Source: DATMER01 sp031390755
GTDB taxonomy: Bacteria; Acidobacteriota; Thermoanaerobaculia; Multivoradales; UBA5704
Direction of reading: 5' to 3'
Assembly (NCBI GenBank): GCA_031390755.1
Contig: JANMTS010000015.1
Location: forward strand, 1 to 64,000
DNA length: 64,000 nucleotides
The position numbers were made by a program, and so were the translations under genes. Of this stretch, positions 58,484 through 64,000 are shown in pieces (the first letter of the stretch is position 1; every line of letters begins with the position of its first letter). A model generated the notes under the pieces. The model saw only the letters and a list, made by a program, of their open reading frames with translations. It had not been told where the DNA came from and did not search any database.

Positions 58484-58538
58484 CTCCCTCTCCCCCATCG
58501 CTGGGGGAGAGGGCCGGGGAGAGGGGGGATGGGATCAA
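58484..58538 (-). repeat. CCCTCTCC-type dispersed hairpin repeat, canonical copy
   Basis: CCCTCTCCCCCA (58486-58497) and TGGGGGAGAGGG (58502-58513) are perfectly complementary with a 4-nt loop, followed by CCGGGGAGAGGGGGGATGGG and ATCAA. The element directly abuts the murA stop codon (58539). A second CT-rich partial copy lies at 58432-58470, up to the start of the transglycosylase gene. Confidence 0.85.
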
Positions 58539-59798
58539 TCAAACCACCCAGCGAGCCACTCGCGCTCCGAGGTTCTGCAATTTCAATTCCATCCCCTCGT
58601 AGCCGCGCTCCAGGTGGTAGATCCGATCCACGACCGTCTCCCCTTCGGCGGCGACGCCGGCCAGAACCAGGCAGGCCGAGGCCCGCAGATCCGTGGCCAT
58701 CACCGCGGCTCCGGCGAGCGGCGTCGGCCCATGAACGTGCGCCGTGTTGCCCTCGACGCGCACGTCGGCACCCATGCGGACCAGCTCCGGGGCATGCTGG
58801 AACCGGTTCTCGAAGATGGTTTCGCGGATCGTCGACACCCCGGTGGCGGTCGTCATGAGCGTCATGTACTGCGCCTGGAGGTCGGTGGGAAAGCCGGGAT
58901 GCGGCTCGGTGTCCAGGTCGCTGGCCTGAAGCTCGCCCTCGGCCTGCACGCGGATGCCGTCGGCGTCGACCGAAACCTGCGCGCCGATCTCCGCCAGTTT
59001 GTCCAGCAGCGGCGCCAGATCGGCCGGGTTGGAGCCTTCGAGCGTGACGTCGCCGCGGGTCAGCGCCGCGCCCACGAGATAGGTGCCGCCCTCGATCCGG
59101 TCGGGGATGATCGTGTGCTCGCCGCCGCCGAGGGAGTCGACGCCGTCGATGACGATCGTCTCCTCGCCGGCGCCGGAGATGCGGGCGCCCATGGTGTTGA
59201 GGAGGTTGGCGAGGTCGACGACCTCGGGCTCGCGGGCGCAGTTCTCCAGCACCGTCGTGCCCTTGGCGAGGCAGGCGGCGAGCAGCAGGTTCTCGGTGCC
59301 GGTGACCGTGGCCACGTCGAAGCGGAAGCGGGCTCCCTGGAGACGGCTGGCGGTGGCCTCCACGTAACCGTGCGAGAGATGGACCTCGGCGCCGAGCGCT
59401 TCGAGGCCCTTCAGATGCTGATCGATGGGGCGCACGCCGATGGCGCAGCCGCCCGGCAGCGAGACCCGGGCGTGGCCGAAGCGGGTGAGCAGCGGGCCGA
59501 GAACGAGAACGCTGGCGCGCATCGTCTTGACCACGTCGTAGGGCGCGTCGTGGTCCGCGGTCGGCCGCGCGCGGCGCAGCACCACGGCGCCGTCCGTGTC
59601 CTCGCAGTCCACCCCGAGGTGGTCGAGCAGCCGCATCATGGTGCGGATGTCCCGGACCCTCGGGATGCGATGGAGCGTCAGCGGCTCGCCGTCCGCGAGG
59701 AGGCTGGCCGCCAGGGCGGGGAGAGCGGCGTTCTTCGCGCCGCTCGCCTGGACGCGGCCGACAAGCCGCGACGGTCCGACGATGTGGAACTTGTCCAT
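58539..59798 (-). CDS. murA: UDP-N-acetylglucosamine 1-carboxyvinyltransferase
   Basis: The 419-residue enzyme catalyses the first committed step of peptidoglycan synthesis, transferring enolpyruvate from PEP to UDP-GlcNAc. K22 in SGAKNAALP and the PEP-binding C118 in PGGCAIGVRPID are present, so it should be fosfomycin-sensitive. GTENLLLAACLAKG and the C-terminal RASACLVLAGVAAEGET also match. Length is normal. The stop codon sits at the edge of a hairpin repeat. prmC lies upstream in the same direction. Confidence 0.96.
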   Translation of the reverse strand: MDKFHIVGPSRLVGRVQASGAKNAALPALAASLLADGEPLTLHRIPRVRDIRTMMRLLDHLGVDCEDTDGAVVLRRARPTADHDAPYDVVKTMRASVLVLGPLLTRFGHARVSLPGGCAIGVRPIDQHLKGLEALGAEVHLSHGYVEATASRLQGARFRFDVATVTGTENLLLAACLAKGTTVLENCAREPEVVDLANLLNTMGARISGAGEETIVIDGVDSLGGGEHTIIPDRIEGGTYLVGAALTRGDVTLEGSNPADLAPLLDKLAEIGAQVSVDADGIRVQAEGELQASDLDTEPHPGFPTDLQAQYMTLMTTATGVSTIRETIFENRFQHAPELVRMGADVRVEGNTAHVHGPTPLAGAAVMATDLRASACLVLAGVAAEGETVVDRIYHLERGYEGMELKLQNLGARVARWVV

Positions 59799-59859
59799 TC
59801 GATCAACCTTGCCGGCAGTATCCGGCCGTTATCCAGCAGTATCTGGCGATACCCAGCGT

Positions 59860-60720
59860 TCAGGGGCGTTCAAGAATGACGACCCGGGGGATGTCCGCGT
59901 AATCGTGCCGCACGTCCGCCACCCGCAGTCCCGCGGCCTCGGCATGGCGCCGGACGGCGTCGAGCTGGCCCTGGCCGATCTCGACGAGGAGGCGGACGCC
60001 GGGCCGGAGCGAATCCCAAGCTTCCCGGGAAACATCCTGGAAGATCCGAGCATAGAGGGAATCGCCGGAGCCGGGAGGAAAGAGTGCCACGTGCGGCTCG
60101 AAGTTGTAAACCTCCGGCGAGAGCGTGGGAGCGTCCCCGCGGTCGACGTAGGGCGGGTTGCTCACCACGAGATCGAAGCGGGATAGATCCAACCCGCGGG
60201 CGAGGTCCGTCCGCACCGGAAAGACCCGGCCGCGCACCCCGTGCCGGCGAGCGTTTCCGGATGCCACCGCCAGCGCTCCGGGCGAGATGTCCGTAGCCAC
60301 GGCGCGGGCGCCGGGGATCTCCAGGGCGAGCGTCACCGGGAGGATGCCGGAGCCGGTGCCGATGTCCAGGATCCAGGGATTTTCGGGCAGCGGAGCTTCG
60401 AGCGCCGCGTCGATCAGGTGCTCGGTCTCCGGCCGCGGAATGAGCACGCGGGAGTCGACCTGGAACGGCCGGCCGTAGAACTCGCGCTCGCCGAAGAGGT
60501 AGGCGGCGGGCTCGCCGGTCAGGCGCCGTTCGAGCAGCTCCCGGAAGCGGCGTTCCCCCTCCGCCGGCACCTCGCGCTCGCCGAACGCCAGGATCTGGGC
60601 CTCGGACATCCCGAGCACCCGTCCCAGCAGCAGCGCCGCCTCGCGGGCCGGCGCCCCGAACGAGGTGGCCGCGAGACGCGGCCGGGCCTCGGCGAGGAGC
60701 TGGTCGAGGGTCGGAGGCAC
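59860..60720 (-). CDS. prmC: Release factor glutamine N5-methyltransferase
   Basis: The 286-residue enzyme (GTG start) methylates the GGQ glutamine of peptide release factors. It has an N-terminal helical domain (LLGRVLGMSEAQILAFGERE) that binds the factor and a SAM-binding domain with ILDIGTGSGILPVTLALEIP and the catalytic NPPY at residues 188-191 (VVSNPPYVDRGDAP). murA follows 61 bp after it, a common order. prfA itself is not in the window. Confidence 0.93.
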   Translation of the reverse strand: MPPTLDQLLAEARPRLAATSFGAPAREAALLLGRVLGMSEAQILAFGEREVPAEGERRFRELLERRLTGEPAAYLFGEREFYGRPFQVDSRVLIPRPETEHLIDAALEAPLPENPWILDIGTGSGILPVTLALEIPGARAVATDISPGALAVASGNARRHGVRGRVFPVRTDLARGLDLSRFDLVVSNPPYVDRGDAPTLSPEVYNFEPHVALFPPGSGDSLYARIFQDVSREAWDSLRPGVRLLVEIGQGQLDAVRRHAEAAGLRVADVRHDYADIPRVVILERP

Positions 60721-60757
60721 CCGGGGAGTCTATCGCTCCGGGCGGGCTGTCGGTCGT

Positions 60758-60783
60758 TATAATCGTCAAGAGACCTGATCAGG
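60758..60783 (+). promoter_or_regulatory. -10 box and palindrome upstream of hicA
   Basis: TATAAT (60758-60763) is a consensus -10 hexamer; no strong -35 is visible 17 bp upstream. CCTGATCAGG (60774-60783) is a perfect 10-bp palindrome between the expected transcript start and the hicA start codon, placed where HicB-type autorepression would act. Confidence 0.55.
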
Positions 60784-60796
60784 AGAGCGGAGAGCC

Positions 60797-61006
60797 ATGC
60801 CACGCAAAGTAAGAGAGTTGATCCGCGACCTTCTTGACGCGGGTTTTGCTGAGATCCAGGGCGGAAAAGGATCTCATCGCAAGTTCACCCACGGCCAGTA
60901 CCTCGGCGCCGTAACGCTGAGTGGTGGCTCGGGCGATGACGCAAAGCCCTATCAGGAGAAGCAGGTCCGGCGAGCTATTGAGGAGGTTGGAAATGAAGCC
61001 CAGTGA
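60797..61006 (+). CDS. hicA: HicA-type mRNA interferase toxin
   Basis: The 69-residue product has the double-stranded-RNA-binding-like HicA fold. The catalytic histidine H27 lies in GGKGSHRKFTHG, after VRELIRDLLDAGFAEIQ. It cleaves mRNA when free of its antitoxin. It overlaps the hicB gene by 14 bp, and a palindrome and a TATAAT box lie upstream. All key residues are present, so the toxin looks active, unlike most others in this window. Confidence 0.9.
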   Translation: MPRKVRELIRDLLDAGFAEIQGGKGSHRKFTHGQYLGAVTLSGGSGDDAKPYQEKQVRRAIEEVGNEAQ

Positions 61007-61214
61007 CCGCTACCACAAGTGGATCGAATGGAGCGACGAGGACACCGTCTACCTCGGCAAGTGCCCCGACCTGATCACGGGCATTCATGGGGACGACCCG
61101 GTTCGACTCTTCGCCGAGCTTCAGGACGTCATTGAGGATGTCATCCGCCATTTCCAGTCCGAGGGGCGCCCTCTGCCCGCCCCCCGTGTCCGACCCATGC
61201 AGGAGGTTGCTTGA
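60993..61214 (+). CDS. hicB: HicB-type antitoxin
   Basis: The 73-residue product MKPSDRYHKWIEWSDEDTVY continues LGKCPDLITGIHGDDPVRLF, the partial RNase H-like fold of HicB antitoxins. GAGGAGGTTGG inside the hicA end serves as its ribosome-binding site. It is short and lacks a clear C-terminal DNA-binding domain. Its stop overlaps by 4 bp the TTG start of an M20 peptidase gene, so read-through from the toxin-antitoxin promoter may drive the peptidase. Confidence 0.85.
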   Translation: MKPSDRYHKWIEWSDEDTVYLGKCPDLITGIHGDDPVRLFAELQDVIEDVIRHFQSEGRPLPAPRVRPMQEVA

Positions 61215-62965
61215 AGAAGACCATCGTCGCCGCCCTGTTCCTCTGCTTCCTCCCCCTGTCTGCCAACACCGCCGACGCTGAGTCCGAGTGCCAGGGCCTG
61301 GAGCCCTACCTCCCGGCCGGTGCCGGTGCCGTGACTCCGCTCGCCGCGTTCACCGGTCCGGACGGATTCCGGACCTACCGGAGCGCCCTGGCCGAGGCCG
61401 CGCGCAAGGCGGGCAATCCGTCGCTGGCCGGCCGGGTCGAGGCGCTCGAAGGCGGCAAGGCCGTGCCGGCCGAGTCGGCGGGCCTGGCTTCCTGCCTCGT
61501 CCGGCACTACCTCGTGGCGCGCTACGGCGAGCGCATCGTCTCGGATCTCCAGGAGATGGTCGGCTTCCGCACCTTCGCCGAAGAGGGCAAGGAGAACTGG
61601 ACGGCGCCCGAGTTCGTCAAGCAGGGCCGGTGGCTCGCGGAGCGCGCCAGCCAGCTCAAGCTCGACTACAAGGGCTTCGACGGTCGCGTGGAGGAGATCA
61701 CCCTGGCCCGGAAGGGCGACCTGAAGCCGATCCTGGCGGTCCTCACCCACGGCGATGTCCAGGGCGTCGAGGGGCAGCACTGGGCCTCGTCCCCCTGGGA
61801 AGCGAAGATCGTCGACGGCCGCATCATCGGCCGCGGAACCGAGGACGACAAGGGTCCGATCGTCGTCACCCTCTATGCCCTGGCCGCCCTGCGCGACACG
61901 GAGTGGCCGATGGGGTGGAGCCTCCGCCTGCTGATCTCCAACGCCGAGGAGTCGAGCTGGGAGGAGATCCCCTACTACCTGGCGCGGGCGCCCATGCCGG
62001 ACCGGACGCTCGGCGTCGACGCGAGCTATCCCGTGACCCATGCGCAGAAGGCCTACGGTCTCCTCCACTTCAAGGCGGAAGCGGTCAATGCTCCAAGTGG
62101 AGGCTCCTGGCGCGTCGTGCGGATGGCCGGCGGCAGCGGCAACTCGATCATCCCCGAGGGCGGCGAGGCCGTTCTGGAGTGGATTGGCGATGCGAAGGGG
62201 AAGGCGAACGCCCGCGAGACGCTGACGAGCCTCGCGGCCCGCTGGACGGCCGACCACCCCGGCTCCAAGCTGTCCGTGAGCCCGGACGGACCGTCGCAAA
62301 CATCACTCAAGGTTGAAGCTCAGGGCCGCGGCGGCCACACCTCCGAGCCGACGAGCGGCCACAACGCCCTCGGCGACCTGACCGCGTTCCTCGCCGGCCT
62401 CGATCTTCGGCAGGACGCCTGGGGCTCCCTGGCCTCGTTCATCGGCACCGCGGTGGGGCTCGAAACCGACGGCGCCAGCCTGGGGATCGCGCGTCAGGAT
62501 CCGGTCATCGGCCCGCTGACCTCCTGCCTGGTGTTCCTCCTGGAGCAGGACGGCCAGCCCGCGGCCCGGGTGAACATCCGGGTGCCGCGCGGCATCACCG
62601 CGCCGGAGATGGAAAAGAGCCTGGCCGACCGCGCCGCCGCCTTCCAGAAGAAGGACGCCGGCCGGATTGCCGGCCGGATCGCCACCTCCGTCCAGCTCTT
62701 CAACGAAGCCCACCTCGTGCCCGCGGAGGGCGAGGTCGTCTCCGGCCTGCTCGCCGTCTGGAAGGAGATCACCGGCACCGCGGGCAAGCCGGTCGCGATC
62801 GGCGGCGGCACCCAGGCCCGGCTGTTCCAGGGAGGCGTGGATTTCGGCCCCGCCTGGCCCGGCAAGCCTTACCGGGGGCACGGCACGGACGAATATCTGA
62901 CCGTCGAGGAGCTGTACAAGATCGGCGAGCTGACGATCGCAGCGCTCTGGAAGCTGGGTCGGTAG
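61211..62965 (+). CDS. Secreted M20-family dipeptidase-like metallopeptidase
   Basis: The 584-residue protein (TTG start) has a signal peptide (IVAALFLCFLPLSANTADAE). Its M20 catalytic domain has the metal ligands in LTHGDVQGV, RGTEDDKGP, NAEESSWEEI and the final YRGHGTDEYLTVEEL, with a lid/dimerisation domain at about 290-430 (EAQGRGGHTSEPTSGHNALG). The layout is that of PepV/Sapep-type dipeptidases. The start is preceded by AGGAGG within hicB. It would finish the breakdown of peptides released by the tricorn-like and S10 enzymes. Confidence 0.88.
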   Translation: MKKTIVAALFLCFLPLSANTADAESECQGLEPYLPAGAGAVTPLAAFTGPDGFRTYRSALAEAARKAGNPSLAGRVEALEGGKAVPAESAGLASCLVRHYLVARYGERIVSDLQEMVGFRTFAEEGKENWTAPEFVKQGRWLAERASQLKLDYKGFDGRVEEITLARKGDLKPILAVLTHGDVQGVEGQHWASSPWEAKIVDGRIIGRGTEDDKGPIVVTLYALAALRDTEWPMGWSLRLLISNAEESSWEEIPYYLARAPMPDRTLGVDASYPVTHAQKAYGLLHFKAEAVNAPSGGSWRVVRMAGGSGNSIIPEGGEAVLEWIGDAKGKANARETLTSLAARWTADHPGSKLSVSPDGPSQTSLKVEAQGRGGHTSEPTSGHNALGDLTAFLAGLDLRQDAWGSLASFIGTAVGLETDGASLGIARQDPVIGPLTSCLVFLLEQDGQPAARVNIRVPRGITAPEMEKSLADRAAAFQKKDAGRIAGRIATSVQLFNEAHLVPAEGEVVSGLLAVWKEITGTAGKPVAIGGGTQARLFQGGVDFGPAWPGKPYRGHGTDEYLTVEELYKIGELTIAALWKLGR

Positions 62966-62968
62966 GAG

Positions 62969-63126
62969 CCCTCACCCCCCGGCCCCCTCTACCGGTCCGC
63001 CCCAGTCCACCCGCCCCCGGAGAGGGGGAGACTTGCGGGGAAAGACCTTGGGGATAGAAGGGTTGGATTGGCTCCCTCTCCCCCGGCACGGGGGAGAGGG
63101 CTGGGGAGAGGGGGGATGGGATCAAA
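62969..63126 (-). repeat. CCCTCTCC-type dispersed hairpin repeats, one partial and one canonical copy
   Basis: The canonical copy has CCCTCTCCCCC (63074-63084) and GGGGGAGAGGG (63090-63100) with a 5-nt loop, then CTGGGGAGAGGGGGGATGGG and ATCAA. It ends 4 bp before the stop codon of the minus-strand lipoprotein gene (63130). A looser CT-rich/GA-rich partial copy lies at 62969-63033. Both sit between convergent genes. Confidence 0.8.
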
Positions 63127-63129
63127 CCC

Positions 63130-63924
63130 CTACTTCTTGTACCGGACCTTGACCCCCTGGGCGAGCTGCTCGGGGGTCATCGACTCGAACGTCTTGATGT
63201 TGTACTCCCAGATCAGCGTCTTGCCCTCCTTGCGGTGGGCGTTGTGCTCCACGACCTCGAAGGGCGCGGTGATCTTGAAGGCCACGCGGAGGCCCTTGAA
63301 CAGATCCTCCATCTGCTTCTTCGAGTCCGGAGACATCATCTCGGACGCCTCTTCCTTCTGCTCGGCGACCGGGTTCTGAGCGGGGCTCGTGACGAGGATC
63401 GTCGAGCCCTCGTCCACCACCTTCAGACCGTCGAAGGGAGACTCGACCGGGTTCTCGGTGCCGGGACCGGGCGAGCCCTCGCTCGGCTCCTCGGCCTTCT
63501 TGGGGAACTTGATCTGGCTCAGCTTGGAGACGTTGTCGAAGCCGAAGAGGAAGTTCGCCGCGATGTTCAGGTCGCCTTCCTTGAACGAGCTGTCGAGCAG
63601 CTTGACGCCCGGCGGCAGCTGCTTCTCGAGGTCGGCCTTCTCCTTCGTGAAGTCGGTCTTGGTCTCCGACTTCTTCGAGGCCACGAGCTGCTTGCGGGTC
63701 TCGGCGAGCTCTTCTTTCGTGGGCTCGCCCGTCTTGCCCGCCATCTCCCGCTGCATGCGGGTCATGAAGCCCACCATCGGCTCCATGTCGACTTTCATGG
63801 TGAACCCGGCCTTGCCCGACAGATCCTTCTCGAGGTTCAGGGTCTGCTCGATGTCGAAGCAGCCGGTCGTCACCAGGCCGAGGGCGCCGAGAGCCGCGGC
63901 GGCGAACAACTTCGTCGATCGCAT
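63130..63924 (-). CDS. Lipoprotein, function unknown (LppM-like beta domain possible)
   Basis: The 264-residue product has a lipoprotein signal with LVTTGC (C22) and begins the mature part FDIEQTLNLEKDLSGKAGFT, an opening seen in LppM-like/DUF3153 lipoproteins. A coiled-coil-like charged stretch covers about residues 70-105, followed by beta-rich sequence and a final EYNIKTFESMTPEQLAQGVK. It would be attached to the outer face of a membrane. The first residues follow GGAGG-type sequence in the complement. No partner is visible before the window ends. Confidence 0.78.
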   Translation of the reverse strand: MRSTKLFAAAALGALGLVTTGCFDIEQTLNLEKDLSGKAGFTMKVDMEPMVGFMTRMQREMAGKTGEPTKEELAETRKQLVASKKSETKTDFTKEKADLEKQLPPGVKLLDSSFKEGDLNIAANFLFGFDNVSKLSQIKFPKKAEEPSEGSPGPGTENPVESPFDGLKVVDEGSTILVTSPAQNPVAEQKEEASEMMSPDSKKQMEDLFKGLRVAFKITAPFEVVEHNAHRKEGKTLIWEYNIKTFESMTPEQLAQGVKVRYKK

Positions 63925-64000
63925 GCAATGCCTCCTTTGAGGGAGATGTCTTGAGACGTCAGTGGACCCGGTCCCCTATGAACCCGATCAATGAACCCGG

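Noticed and set aside
55275..58538. 1087-codon open frame on the minus strand
   Set aside because: It overlaps the transglycosylase gene in another frame and runs antisense through the SurA-like gene. Its composition is Arg/Pro/Gly-rich, with no recognisable fold.

Overview
The window is high-GC, densely packed bacterial chromosome. The gene content points to an environmental Acidobacteriota, possibly a Thermoanaerobaculia-like lineage. The evidence is a lipoprotein with TPR repeats and a CHAT protease, an ECF sigma/FecR-type membrane protein pair, a large Asp-box (sortilin-like) secreted protein, a tricorn-like S41 protease, secreted S10 and M20 peptidases, and a PadR/HAAS pair. This placement is inferred from gene content; no rRNA or other definitive marker is present. 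No tRNA, rRNA, CRISPR array or intact transposase was seen.

Layout. (1) 0-4.3 kb: a minus-strand ECF42-type sigma operon (sigma, VOC/PhnB-like, YCII/DGPF, DinB-like, metallo-beta-lactamase fold, YjdF-like membrane protein). (2) 4.4-13.3 kb: an accessory zone. It holds an XRE/ImmA-DUF4411 pair bracketed by two copies of the sigma-gene 5' region, a truncated AbrB gene, an AT-rich coiled-coil gene, a UPF0175 orphan, a 41-codon peptide gene with its own terminator ahead of a TPR protein, PadR/HAAS, a decayed AbiE toxin with an intact antitoxin between two hairpin repeats, and a tandem array of about 15 units with a 20-bp period. (3) 13.3-30.7 kb: an ECF/anti-sigma pair divergent from a CHAT-TPR lipoprotein, a macro-domain protein, argS, a four-gene ABC exporter cluster ending in a tandem CAP-domain protein, and a second ECF sigma with a FecR-type membrane protein. 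(4) 30.7-31.5 kb: two adjacent toxin-antitoxin remnants, each with an antitoxin left and the toxin reduced to a stub. (5) 31.5-38.3 kb: a PLP decarboxylase, a hibernation factor fused to a cold-shock domain behind a good sigma-54 site, an esterase, a second tandem array (21-bp period), and a hydrolase. (6) 38.4-52.6 kb: large secreted proteins (Asp-box protein, tricorn-like protease, S10 peptidase) with a DUF4143 ATPase, a membrane glycosyltransferase and a flavoprotein. (7) 52.8-64 kb: housekeeping genes (rsmI, a split NAD synthetase, a SurA-like chaperone, a lytic transglycosylase, murA, prmC), then hicAB overlapping an M20 peptidase, and a lipoprotein.

The signals most worth following are: the small secreted-looking peptide paired with a TPR protein, which resembles RRNPP-type peptide/receptor pairs but in an acidobacterial setting; the two arrays of degenerate 20-21 bp units whose units occur in both orientations; and a repeated pattern of antitoxins kept while their toxins decay. 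A family of CCCTCTCC...GGAGAGGG hairpin repeats sits directly downstream of minus-strand genes. In one place it appears to have replaced the end of a YCII gene.
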